Assembly: GCA_016716425.1 (NCBI GenBank)
Contig: JADJWJ010000020.1
Coordinates: forward strand, 124,001 to 188,000
Reading direction: 5' to 3'
Source of the DNA: Betaproteobacteria bacterium
Lineage (GTDB): Bacteria > Pseudomonadota > Gammaproteobacteria > Burkholderiales > Casimicrobiaceae
Length of the DNA stretch: 64,000 bases
Every line of letters starts with the position of its first letter. Position 1 is the stretch's first letter. Both the position numbers and the translations under genes were made by a program. Below, one piece after another: positions 43,873 to 52,044 of the stretch. Under the pieces are notes generated by a model. That model saw only the letters and a program-made list of their open reading frames with translations, was not told where the DNA came from and made no database searches.

Positions 43873-43903
43873 TTGACATTATAGTCACTGCAAGGCCTGC
43901 AAT
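43873..43903 (+). promoter_or_regulatory. MerR-type operator with 19-bp spacer
   Basis: TTGACA (43873-43878) and TGCAAT (43898-43903) are separated by 19 bp, the over-long spacer of MerR-controlled promoters. The spacer holds ttatagtcactgcaa, a dyad nearly the same as at 37919. It reads towards the DsbA-like gene and lies 30 bases upstream of the divergent merR start. Confidence 0.72.
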
Positions 43904-44146
43904 GGCATCCGGCGGCCAGCCTGCCGATCGGGATTGGCGTCAACCAGGCTGTCGCAAACCATTCCGTATCCGTGTTGGTCGAGAGCGATCTTCTCTGCAG
44001 CCCGGCGTTGCCGCGGCCGGTGGCATCCGCAGCATGGACGATTGCGACCACGGCCACGCTTGCCGCCCTCCGTGCCGTGCCGGCATCGGCAGAGCGGCAA
44101 GTCTCCGCGGGTTGTGCGGCTTCCGTCGGGTCGTTTCCGTTTCGAG

Positions 44147-44386
44147 CGCGATGTCCTTCGCTATGCGCTTCCGCCGGCCTCGATGGGCCTGCACGCCGTA
44201 CTATTGCACTCGCTGCTGGTCGCGGAACGGTTTCCGGAGAATCCCAAGCCGTGCGCGCATGGCGTGCCATTCGGCGAAGCGCAGATCCGGGGGCTCGGAT
44301 ACGTGTCGCTTCCGCTGCTTTCATTTGCCGCTTTCGCGGACATCCGCGCCGGCCTTGTCGCGGCGTGCTACAGGACGACAGGATCA
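44147..44386 (+). pseudogene. DsbB/BdbC-like fragment joined in frame to DsbA-like gene
   Basis: This 80-codon stretch reads DVLRYALPPASMGLHAVLLH, then LLVAERFPENPKPCAHGVPF and GLGYVSLPLLSFAAF. It resembles the C-terminal half of BdbC-type disulfide oxidases (last helix plus the Cys pair region, where only one Cys remains here). No start or N-terminal CxxC half is visible upstream. The frame runs without a stop into the DsbA-like gene at 44387. I treat it as a remnant; a real fused gene cannot be excluded. Confidence 0.55.
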
Positions 44387-45037
44387 ATGAACCGTAAACT
44401 GGTGTTCGGCGGCTCCGTAGGCATGTTGCTGGGCGCATTCGTTGTTGGCTCGGTCGTGTACAAGGTCAACACAGACCGAGAGAAGGTGGGGTCGGCTTCG
44501 CGCAACAGTGCCACTCTCGTGCGATTCCACTCGCCGACTCTGGGCAACCCGGAAGCCAAGGTGCACATCGTGGAATTTCTCGATCCGGCCTGCGAAACCT
44601 GCCGGAGTCTTTATCCGTACGTGAAGCAGCTCATCGCGGCGAATCCGGATCGGGTGCGCCTGTCCGTTCGGCACGCACCGTTTCACAAGGGTTCTGACGC
44701 GGTCGTCAGGGCGCTCGAAGCGGCCAGGAAGCAGGGCAAATACTGGCCGGCGCTCGAGGCGGTGCTCTCGTCGCAGTCGTCGTGGGCGATCGACCATGCC
44801 GCGCGACTCGACCTCCTCTGGCCCGTGCTCGCGAGCGTCGGGTTGAACGTCGAGCAGCTCAAGATCGACATGAATGCCCCCGACATTGCGCAGCGAGTCG
44901 AGTTGGACCTTGGTGACGCGCGATTGCTGAAGGTTACCAAGACGCCGGAGTTTTTCGTCAACGGCCGTCCACTGCCGAGCTTCGGGCTCGATCAGCTGCA
45001 GGCACTCGTGCGAAGCGAGCTCGCCGCCAACTATTGA
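44387..45037 (+). CDS. DsbA-family thiol oxidoreductase, second copy
   Basis: A 216-residue paralogue of the protein at 36447. It has an N-terminal anchor helix (about 5-25, LVFGGSVGMLLGAFVVGSVV). The DsbA-like core shows KVHIVEFLDPACETCRSLYP, with active pair CETC, then VRHAPFHKGSDAV, and the cis-Pro strand TPEFFVNGRPLPSFG. The ATG is preceded by AGGA. It is expected to be transcribed from the MerR-type promoter at 43873. It follows a BdbC-like fragment, a pairing seen in DsbA-DsbB redox couples. The orthodox function is oxidation of metal-stress proteins; the partner remains inferred. Confidence 0.9.
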   Translation: MNRKLVFGGSVGMLLGAFVVGSVVYKVNTDREKVGSASRNSATLVRFHSPTLGNPEAKVHIVEFLDPACETCRSLYPYVKQLIAANPDRVRLSVRHAPFHKGSDAVVRALEAARKQGKYWPALEAVLSSQSSWAIDHAARLDLLWPVLASVGLNVEQLKIDMNAPDIAQRVELDLGDARLLKVTKTPEFFVNGRPLPSFGLDQLQALVRSELAANY

Positions 45038-45761
45038 TCGCGTCGCTGGCGTGAAGCGACGGGATTCGTCACTTCCCACCGCCTGTCTTCGGCCGATCCC
45101 TCGTCCGTCTCACCAGGAGTACCTGGCTGTTCCGCCGTACCGTTGGCTGGACGTGCCCTGCGCGGCCACGCGCCCGTGCGGACGAATGTGATGCAGGCGT
45201 CGACGACCCGCTTGCCGGTGATGGCGACCGCGAGCAGGAGCACGATCGGCGCGAGCGCGACGGCCAGCAGGCCCTGGCCCAGCTTCTCGATCCAGCCCGG
45301 CAGGCGGCCCGGCATCCCCATCGCGCGCAGGCCCGTGCCGAGCATCCACACGAGGATGCCGTCGATCATCAGCGCGCCGATGCCGAATGCCACGCGGCAC
45401 TCGAGGTCACCCGCCGTGCGCGCGTCGGCGAAGCCGCCGACGGACATCTCGCTGCCGCACTCCCGCGTGCCGGCGCCGAATGCGATCCAGTTGCCGATGG
45501 CCGCGAACGCGAGCAGCATGGCGATGGCGAAGAGGCCGCCGAGCCACGGCCGCCGGATCGTCGCATCGCCGGTCCACAGGAACAGCGCGCCCACGACGAA
45601 GATCCCGCCGGCGACCACGCCCAGCCACGGCGGCCCGTTGATGCTGTCCGGGTGGAACGGCCCGACGTCGAACGCGGAGAGGATCGGGAAGTGCCCGCCG
45701 CCGCGCACGCCAGCCCCAGCAGGAAGCGCGCGCCCGCCGACGGGACCCGGCCTTCGCTCAT
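45031..45761 (-). pseudogene. Four-helix membrane protein, probable single-base frameshift
   Basis: The likely start is the ATG at 45761, overlapping the stop of the acyl-CoA synthetase gene (ATGA), giving MSEGRVPSAGARFLLGLACAAAG. The frame then breaks near 45703; one extra base would continue it as HFPILSAFDVGPFHPDSING, PPWLGVVAGGIFVVGALFLW and four membrane helices up to about residue 190, with a polar tail. A conserved Cys pair lies in the loop (ECGSEM and LECRVAF). Function is unknown. If a start at the GTG near 45708 were used, a 225-residue product would lack the first helix. A deletion or sequence error are both possible. Confidence 0.7.
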
Positions 45762-47404
45762 CGCGCCTTGCGTGCCGCCTCGCGCTCGCGCAGCACCTTG
45801 CGCTGCACCTTGCCCGTCGTCGTCATCGGCAGCGCGTCGATGAATTCGATCTCCTTCGGGATCTCGTACGGCGCGAGGAAGCGGCGCACGTGCTGCCGGA
45901 TGTCGTCCTCCAGGGCCGGCGCCGGCGCGTGGCCCGGCGCCAGCACGATGAACGCCTTCACCACGCTGCCGCGCGTCTCGTCCGGCGACGGCACGACGGC
46001 CGCATTGGCGACCGCCGGATGCTTGACGAGGCAGTTCTCGATCTCCGACGGACCGATCCGGTAGCCCGCGACCTTGAACACGTCGTCGGCGCGCCCCTGG
46101 TACCACAGGTACCCGTCGGCGTCGCGCGTGGCGACGTCGCCGGTGCGGCACCAGTCGCCGGTGTATTTCTTCCGCGTGCCGTCGGGGTTCTTGAAGTACT
46201 CGAGGAAGAACACGGGATCGGGCGTGCCGTCGGGCGCCACGCGATGGACGGCGACGTCGCCCGGCTCGCCGGCGGGCATTTCGTTGCCGGCGTCGTCGAT
46301 GACGGCGACGCGATGGCCGGGGTACGGCCGGCCCATCGACCCGGGCTTCGCCGGCCACAGCGCGTGCGAGTTGCCGACGATGTAGTTCATCTCGGTCTGC
46401 CCGAACATCTCGTTGACCGTCGCGCCGAGCGCCTCCTGCGTCCACGCGAAGACCGTGGTGCCGACGGCCTCGCCGGCGCTCATGATGCTGCGCAGGTTCA
46501 CGTCGAAGCGCTCGCGCGGCCGCGGGAACGCCTTCATCATGAGCTTGAGCGCGGTCGGGAACAGGAACGTGTTGCGTACCTGGTACTTCTCGATCAGGCG
46601 GAACGCGCGCTCGGGCTCGAAACGGCCGCGGTAGCCGACGATCGGCTGGCCGAAATAGAGCGTGGGCAGGAGCGCGTCCATGAGCCCGCCGGTCCACGCC
46701 CAGTCCGCGGGGGACCAGAAGAGATCGCCTTCCCGCGGATACCCGTCGTGCGAGTGGACGAAGCCGGACAGGTTGCCGACGAGGCACCGGTGCGGCATCA
46801 GCGCGCCCTTCGGCGGCCCCGTCGTGCCGCTCGTGTAGATGACGAGCGCGGGGTCGTCGGCGCGCGTGGCGGCCGGCGCGAAGTGCGGCGACGCCGCACC
46901 GACGATCGCGTCGTAGTCGAGGAGCCCGTCGCCGCGCGCGCCGGCGGCGCCGATCGCGTGCGCGAGCTGCGGCAGCCGGTCGCGGATCGGGGCGAGGTTG
47001 CCCGCCGACTGCGGGTCGACGAGAGCGACGCGCGCCTCGGAATCGGCGAGCCGGTATTCGAGGGCATCCGGGCCGAACAGGAACGACAGCGGCACCGTCA
47101 CCGCGCCCATCTGGTAGACGGCGACGTGCGCGACGACGGTCTCGCGCCGCTGCGGCAGGATCAGCGCGACCCGGTCGCCGCGGCGCACGCCGAGGCTGGC
47201 CAGCACGTTGGACAGCCGGTTGGCCTCGCGCTGCAGGTCCCAGAAGGTGTGCGCGGACGCGGCGCCCGACTCGTCTTCCCAGTACAGCGCGAACCGCGCG
47301 CGATCCGCGGCCCAGCGGCCGCAGCACGCGTGCGCGATGTTGAAATCGGCCGGCACGTCCCAGCGCCAGCCGGCGTGGATCTCAGCGTAGCGGTCGGCCG
47401 TCAT
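45758..47404 (-). CDS. Acyl-CoA synthetase (AMP-forming)
   Basis: A 548-residue adenylate-forming enzyme that activates an acid to its CoA thioester. Core motifs: YTSGTTGPPKGALMPH (P-loop), MFGQTEMNYIVGNSH in A5, WCRTGDVATRDADGYLWYQG, and VAGYRIGPSEIENCL in A8, with the catalytic Lys in TTTGKVQRKVLRERE near the end. The sequence resembles acetyl- to medium-chain acyl-CoA synthetases of the AcsA/AcsM group. The start ATG is at 47404; the surrounding large frame on this strand is a shadow of the upstream gene. It is co-transcribed with the frameshifted membrane protein. Confidence 0.9.
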   Translation of the reverse strand: MTADRYAEIHAGWRWDVPADFNIAHACCGRWAADRARFALYWEDESGAASAHTFWDLQREANRLSNVLASLGVRRGDRVALILPQRRETVVAHVAVYQMGAVTVPLSFLFGPDALEYRLADSEARVALVDPQSAGNLAPIRDRLPQLAHAIGAAGARGDGLLDYDAIVGAASPHFAPAATRADDPALVIYTSGTTGPPKGALMPHRCLVGNLSGFVHSHDGYPREGDLFWSPADWAWTGGLMDALLPTLYFGQPIVGYRGRFEPERAFRLIEKYQVRNTFLFPTALKLMMKAFPRPRERFDVNLRSIMSAGEAVGTTVFAWTQEALGATVNEMFGQTEMNYIVGNSHALWPAKPGSMGRPYPGHRVAVIDDAGNEMPAGEPGDVAVHRVAPDGTPDPVFFLEYFKNPDGTRKKYTGDWCRTGDVATRDADGYLWYQGRADDVFKVAGYRIGPSEIENCLVKHPAVANAAVVPSPDETRGSVVKAFIVLAPGHAPAPALEDDIRQHVRRFLAPYEIPKEIEFIDALPMTTTGKVQRKVLREREAARKAR

Positions 47405-47469
47405 GGTCTCACCACTCCGATCAAGTGCCGTCCCCCGGGGCGGTGCGCAGCGCCGTTCGGTCGGTGATG

Positions 47470-49191
47470 CTACTCGTTCGCCGCGGCCGGCGGAACCTCC
47501 TCCGGGATGATCGTCGGCACCGGCGCGCCGAGGTCGAGCGGCTCGACCGTCGCCCACACCCAGTCCGGCTGTTGCTCCAGCAGGCGGCCGAAGCGGATGG
47601 GATTCACCGACTTCGACGTCATGAGCTTCAGCCGCTTCGCCGGCTGGTACTCGGCCGCCGGCACGACCAGCGACTGCACGGCAGGCTCGGTGTCGCGCTT
47701 CTTCAGGGCCAGGAACAGGCCGTGGAACATGCGGCCGTTGATCGTCGTGGCCTCGCCGTCGACCGAATAGTCGGCGTCGTGGCTCTTGCGCTGCTCGACC
47801 AGGTCGACCCCGATCAGCGTATTCGCTATCACCTGCAGCCCGATCTCGGCGCGGTCCGCGGTCATCCGCTTGATCCGGCGCACGATTCCGAGCGCCCAGG
47901 GCGTCTGCCCGTGCGGGCGGATCGCCGCCAGCGTACCCAGCGTCACCATGCTGGCGACACTCATCGGAGCCAGCAGGCGGAAGCCGGTCTGGCTCATGTC
48001 CTTCACTTCCCACGGCCCGCCGGGCGCCGCGAAGGCCGCGAACCGGCGGCGCGCGAGTTCGACCCGGCGGTCGGTCTCGTTGCGGATGCGGCCGAACACG
48101 GCCAGCTCCATCGTGCCGCCGAAGCTCTTGCCGGATTCGACGGACGCCACCGGCGCCAGGTCCTCTTCGCGCAGGTAGCCGGAGATCTTGGCGAAGCCGA
48201 CGATCGCGTCGACGGTGCCGGCGGCCGCCATCCGCTCGCCGCGGCGGGCGAACGGCTTGAACTCGGGGTCGACCTGCGATGCGAGCTTCGTGAGCAGCGT
48301 GAGCTGCTCGGTGCGCTTGGGCGTGCGCTCCGACAGCGGTTGCGCGCGGATCTTCTGCTCGATCATCACGACGTTCTGCATCAGCACCGAGTGCAGCGGC
48401 CGCGTGTCGAGGAACAGCACGCGGCCCTCCAGCGGCGCGGGCGTGCGGCGCTTCAAGCCGTCGCGTGCGCCCAGGTCGACGTAGAACGACGTGACCGACG
48501 AGGGTTCGAGCGAGAGCCGCAGCGGCGCGCACCACTCGTCGAGCTCGCCGGCGACCCACTCGAGGTGGCGCGCGGTCATGTTGCCGGCGTTCATGAGCTG
48601 CAGCAGCAGCGCGAACAGGAACTCGTGCTCGATCGTCGTCGCGCCGCTGCCGGTGACGCGCATGATCGGCTGGCGTTCCATCTGGCGCGACAGCGCGAGC
48701 GAGAACAGGCCGTGCAGCTCCGCCCACTTCGCGGGAATCCACTGCTCGTACCGGTAGAGCCGGATCTTGGCGTCGAGTGCCATGTGCACGATCTGCCGGC
48801 ACAGCAGCTCGGGCAGCAACTGCTGCCACTTGGCGCTCTGCGCGTGGCTCGAGACCTCGCGCGCGAACGCGTAGTAGGTGACGAGGAACGCCTGCGTCAG
48901 GTCGAACAGCGCCGACCAGAGCTGGTGCTCGATCTTCGAGCTGCGCGTCGCGTGCTCGATGTACTGGGCGGTCAGCGCGCGGCGCAGGCCGTTGCACTGC
49001 GCGTCGACGAAGTAGATGGCCTCGAGCCGCTGCGGCGCGCGGCGCGCCGCGGGCTCCGCGGCGCGGCCCAGTTCGGTCAGCACGTCGCCGTGGATCGCGA
49101 GCGGGTCGGAGAGCGGGAACGACGCGAGCCAGCGCTCGGCCGAGCGTACGTCGGCCAGCGGGTCGCGGATCGTCTTGCCGAAGCCGAACAT
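47470..49191 (-). CDS. PilZ-like conserved cytoplasmic protein
   Basis: A 573-residue protein with no signal peptide, starting at MFGFGKTIRDPLADVRSAER. The first two-thirds are helical and rich in Leu/Arg/Glu (QLWSALFDLTQAFLVTYYA and similar). Residues about 410-490 resemble a PilZ domain: ARRRFAAFAAPGGPWEVKDM followed by SQTGFRLLAPM and GTLAAIRPH, the pattern RRxxR-like then D-x-S-x-x-G. PilZ binds cyclic-di-GMP. The first Arg pair is degenerate, so binding is uncertain. It is divergent from a MerR/B12-fold regulator. Confidence 0.72.
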   Translation of the reverse strand: MFGFGKTIRDPLADVRSAERWLASFPLSDPLAIHGDVLTELGRAAEPAARRAPQRLEAIYFVDAQCNGLRRALTAQYIEHATRSSKIEHQLWSALFDLTQAFLVTYYAFAREVSSHAQSAKWQQLLPELLCRQIVHMALDAKIRLYRYEQWIPAKWAELHGLFSLALSRQMERQPIMRVTGSGATTIEHEFLFALLLQLMNAGNMTARHLEWVAGELDEWCAPLRLSLEPSSVTSFYVDLGARDGLKRRTPAPLEGRVLFLDTRPLHSVLMQNVVMIEQKIRAQPLSERTPKRTEQLTLLTKLASQVDPEFKPFARRGERMAAAGTVDAIVGFAKISGYLREEDLAPVASVESGKSFGGTMELAVFGRIRNETDRRVELARRRFAAFAAPGGPWEVKDMSQTGFRLLAPMSVASMVTLGTLAAIRPHGQTPWALGIVRRIKRMTADRAEIGLQVIANTLIGVDLVEQRKSHDADYSVDGEATTINGRMFHGLFLALKKRDTEPAVQSLVVPAAEYQPAKRLKLMTSKSVNPIRFGRLLEQQPDWVWATVEPLDLGAPVPTIIPEEVPPAAANE

Positions 49192-49496
49192 CAGCGTGGG
49201 TGACCGACAGTCGTCATGTTCGTTGCCGTTGCAAGAAGCAGACCCGGCGGCGCCATGCGGGCCGCCGTGTGCGGACGGGGCGGGAATGGTGGCGTACAGG
49301 GGCGGCCATGATCCCGCAAAGCCGGTACGGCGGCAAGCGCACGCAAGCGGTCTGGCACACATCGTGCATATACGTTTAGTGCAGCACAGCCGACGTCCGC
49401 CATCGGGAACTCCCGCCCGGCCGGCGTCCGCGGATATACTTGTGGGTTACAGCCTGCGAGTCACGAACTGACCCAATTCGCACAGGAACGACGACG
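49192..49496. other. Divergent intergenic region with a -10 candidate
   Basis: This 305-base region between divergent genes holds TATACT (49435-49440) on the plus strand, 60 bases before the regulator ATG, without a clear -35. Another tata-rich site lies near 49366. No known operator was recognised. Confidence 0.35.
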
Positions 49497-50519
49497 ATGG
49501 GCATCCTCATCAAGGCACCGACCCGGCGTCGCGAGCCACCGCTCGCGGAAGTCGAGGCACACGGAAACGGCGGCGACACCCGCGGCGCACTCCACATCCG
49601 CGAGGTCGTCCGCATCACGGGGTTGCGCCGCGAGCAGCTGTACATGTGGCAGCGCCGGTACGGGTTTCCGTCGCCGTTGCGCGATGCGTTCGGCGACCGC
49701 GTCTACCCGCCCGACCAGGTCGCCCGGCTCAAGCTCATCAAGCAGCTGCTGTCCGAAGGCTGGCGCGCCGGCGCCGTGGTGCCGCTCGCCGATTCCGCGC
49801 TGCAGTCGATGCTCGGGCTCGCCGTCGACGAGCCGACGCCGCTGCCGGCGGAGATCGAGACGGCCGTGCGGCTGCTGTCGCAGCACCGGATCGGCGAGAT
49901 GCAGAACCACCTGTCGAAGCTGCTGGTCGGGCAGGGCCTGCGCAAGTTCCTCGAGCAGACGCTCATTCCGCTGAACGAGGCGGTGCACGAGCGCGTCGTG
50001 CGCGGCGACATGCAGAACTTCCAGGAGCTGCGCTTCGCGGACCTCGCGCAACGCCTGCTGCGCGACGTCACTCGGCTCGTCCGCCCGACACGCGACGCGC
50101 GGCACATCCTGCTTGCGACGCCGCCGAACGACCCGAACCAGTTGGGGCTCGCGATCCTCGAGCTCCTGCTGTTCACCGAGGGCGTCAACTGCCTGACGCT
50201 GGGCGCCGGCGTGCCGGCGCAGGAGATCGCCGGCGCGGCGACCGCGTACAAGGCCGCGCTGGTCGTGCTCCTGTTCGACCGCGGCATCTCGGGCAAGATC
50301 GCGGGGCAGGAGATCCGCGGCCTGCGCGCCGCGCTGCCGCCCGAACTGCCGCTGGTGGTCAGCGGGCGCGCGGTGAATCTCCTGGCGAAGCCGATTCCCG
50401 AAGCGCACACCGCCGCCGACTTCAGCTCGGTGATGGCGAAGATGCGCTCGCTGGGCGTGCTGCCGGCCACACCGGTGTCGCTGGTGGGCGTGTTGCCCGA
50501 CCTGCCGCAGCGGGCGTAG
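49497..50519 (+). CDS. MerR-family regulator with B12-binding-like fold
   Basis: A 340-residue regulator. The N-terminal HTH (about 45-110, GALHIREVVRITGLRREQLY, then MWQRRYGFPSPLRD) is the MerR/CarA-LitR type. A helical linker is followed by a domain like the cobalamin-binding fold of CarH/LitR (about 200-330). The usual DxHxxG cobalt-ligand motif is absent: the equivalent reads PPNDPNQLG, and the VVLLFDRGISGKIAG strand keeps only the fold. It may bind another ligand or work by protein contact. ATG 49497 has AGGA about 10 bases upstream. Two small membrane proteins follow on the same strand. Confidence 0.85.
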   Translation: MGILIKAPTRRREPPLAEVEAHGNGGDTRGALHIREVVRITGLRREQLYMWQRRYGFPSPLRDAFGDRVYPPDQVARLKLIKQLLSEGWRAGAVVPLADSALQSMLGLAVDEPTPLPAEIETAVRLLSQHRIGEMQNHLSKLLVGQGLRKFLEQTLIPLNEAVHERVVRGDMQNFQELRFADLAQRLLRDVTRLVRPTRDARHILLATPPNDPNQLGLAILELLLFTEGVNCLTLGAGVPAQEIAGAATAYKAALVVLLFDRGISGKIAGQEIRGLRAALPPELPLVVSGRAVNLLAKPIPEAHTAADFSSVMAKMRSLGVLPATPVSLVGVLPDLPQRA

Positions 50520-50529
50520 CATCGGTCGG

Positions 50530-50736
50530 GTGGCCGCACCCGACGACCTCCTGCCGGACCCGGCCCGCGACGCAGCCGTCGCGGGCGGCGCTCGCTCCAC
50601 GACCTTCGCGTCTCCGCGCAGGCGCCTCTGGCAGATCGTCGCGCTGGTCCTCGCGCTGGCCGTAACGTTTCTGGTGATACGCGCGTACGGGCAGCCCGGG
50701 TTCATCCTCGATTTCGCGAACTTCGTGCTCTGCTGA
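50530..50736 (+). CDS. Small single-helix membrane protein
   Basis: A 68-residue product from a GTG, 11 bases after the regulator stop. It has a polar N-terminal third and one helix at about 33-55 (LWQIVALVLALAVTFLVIRA), then FILDFANFVLC. No family recognised. Its position and coding frame suggest it is real, but evidence is thin. Confidence 0.55.
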   Translation: MAAPDDLLPDPARDAAVAGGARSTTFASPRRRLWQIVALVLALAVTFLVIRAYGQPGFILDFANFVLC

Positions 50737-50752
50737 CGCCGGGACCGCGCGC

Positions 50753-50962
50753 GTGCGCGCCGTCAACTTCGCGCTGCTCGCCGTCGCCGTCGCGCTCGGC
50801 GCGGCGGGTGCCGTCTGGGGCGAGCGGACGCTGAGCGCGGGGGGCTTCGCGCTCGCCGTCGTCGCGCTCGCCCTCTGGGTGCTGCGGAGCATGCGCGGGC
50901 AGCCCGGCGATGGCGACGGCGGCGGGCCGGGCGGCGACAGCGACGGTGGCGACGGCGGATGA
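50753..50962 (+). CDS. Small two-helix membrane protein
   Basis: A 69-residue product from a GTG, 17 bases after the previous gene. Two hydrophobic segments (about 5-24, NFALLAVAVALGAAGAVWG, and 28-46, LSAGGFALAVVALALWVL) are followed by a Gly/Asp-rich tail. It is close-packed and on the same strand as its upstream neighbours. Function unknown. Confidence 0.55.
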   Translation: MRAVNFALLAVAVALGAAGAVWGERTLSAGGFALAVVALALWVLRSMRGQPGDGDGGGPGGDSDGGDGG

Positions 50963-50972
50963 GGCTGTGCCG

Positions 50973-51386
50973 TCACGGTTCGTTGAGAAAGTCCTCGAGC
51001 TTGCGGCGCTGCCGCTTGGTCGGACGGCCGGGAAGCTGCGGCGAGGCGGCCGCGCCGACGCGCGTCTGCGCGACGAGCGCATCGCGCGCCTCCCGGCTCG
51101 CGTCGGTCTCCCGGTAGAGCAGCGCCGCCTCCGCCGCGCCGCCGCGCCGGTCGGACAGCGCGAGCACCTCGACGATCCAGACGAACCCGGCCTTGCGGAT
51201 CGCGACGGTGTCGCCGGGACGCACGGCGCGGGCCGGCTTCACGCGCTCGTCACCCACGCGCACCTGCCCTGCGTCGACCGCCTGCGCGGCGAGGCTGCGG
51301 GTCTTGTAGAAGCGCGCCGCCCACAGCCACTTGTCGATGCGTACGCGTGCGTCGTGCGCGTCGTCGCGGGCGGCGGCGCGGCTCAT
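50973..51386 (-). CDS. hslR: S4-domain heat-shock RNA-binding protein HslR
   Basis: HslR binds nascent-chain 50S subunits to rescue stalled ribosomes after heat. The 137-residue protein opens with ARVRIDKWLWAARFYKTRSL, the S4 domain (about 15-75, with AVDAGQVRVGDERVKPARAV), and ends with a basic tail PGRPTKRQRRKLEDF. The start overlaps the PaiB-like gene in an ATGA. It is likely co-regulated with nearby heat-shock chaperone hslO. Confidence 0.93.
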   Translation of the reverse strand: MSRAAARDDAHDARVRIDKWLWAARFYKTRSLAAQAVDAGQVRVGDERVKPARAVRPGDTVAIRKAGFVWIVEVLALSDRRGGAAEAALLYRETDASREARDALVAQTRVGAAASPQLPGRPTKRQRRKLEDFLNEP

Positions 51387-52027
51387 TGCGGCGGCCTCTT
51401 CGCGCCGGCGAACTGTGCCATCCACTCCGCCGTGGCGATCGCCTCGGCGTACCCCTCGCCGCGCAGTCGCTGCGCGACGCGTGCGCGATCCTCGGCGTTG
51501 CGGTTCTGCGACAGCTTGAACTTGCCTTCGAGCCGCCGGATCGGGATGCGGAACGCGACGATGGCGCTCACCATCGCGTCGAACTGCGGCGCCGGCATCG
51601 TCGGCCGCCACGGCGCGGCGCGGCCGCCCTCGAAGCGCTCGACCAGCGCCGCGAGCACGCCGCGCGCCTGCCTGTCGTCGGCGACCGGCGCGAGCGTTCC
51701 GTGGGCGTGGACCGCCGCGTAGTTCCACGTCGGCACCATGCGCTCGGGCGCCGTGTACCACGACGGCGACACGTACGCGTGCGGGCCCTGGAAGACGACC
51801 AGCGACTCGACCCCTTCGGCGTGCAGCCAGTGCGGGTTCGCGCGCGCGAAGTGGCCGACCAGCGTCCCGTGCGGCTCGCCGTCGGGGACGTGCAGCAGCG
51901 GCACGTGCGACACGTGGAGCTCGCCGCCGGCCGGCGTGATCACCGTCGCGAACGGATAGTCGTGCATCAGGCGCGCCATCGCCGCCCGGTCGTCGGTCGC
52001 GAAGTGCGCGGGAACGTAGAGCGTCAT
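51383..52027 (-). CDS. FMN-binding PaiB-like protein
   Basis: A 214-residue protein of the PaiB split-barrel flavin-binding family. Key parts are TLYVPAHFATDDRAAMARLM, LVGHFARANPHW, the flavin-contact region VVFQGPHAYVSPSWY and TWNYAAVHAHG, and KFKLSQNRNAEDRARVA near the C-terminus. Bacillus PaiB is named a negative regulator of sporulation and protease genes; in most bacteria the role is unknown, and DNA binding is unlikely because no HTH is seen. It is co-transcribed with hslR. Confidence 0.9.
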   Translation of the reverse strand: MTLYVPAHFATDDRAAMARLMHDYPFATVITPAGGELHVSHVPLLHVPDGEPHGTLVGHFARANPHWLHAEGVESLVVFQGPHAYVSPSWYTAPERMVPTWNYAAVHAHGTLAPVADDRQARGVLAALVERFEGGRAAPWRPTMPAPQFDAMVSAIVAFRIPIRRLEGKFKLSQNRNAEDRARVAQRLRGEGYAEAIATAEWMAQFAGAKRPPQ

Positions 52028-52044
52028 CCGGTCACCGGCATGTC

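Noticed and set aside
31165..45037. Searched the island for a transposase, integrase or tRNA attachment site
   Set aside because: None was found in the window, so mobility is inferred only from gene content and gaps.
45143..47467. Long plus-strand frame opposite the acyl-CoA synthetase
   Set aside because: No recognisable domains and low complexity; it is the GC-rich antisense of a well-supported gene.
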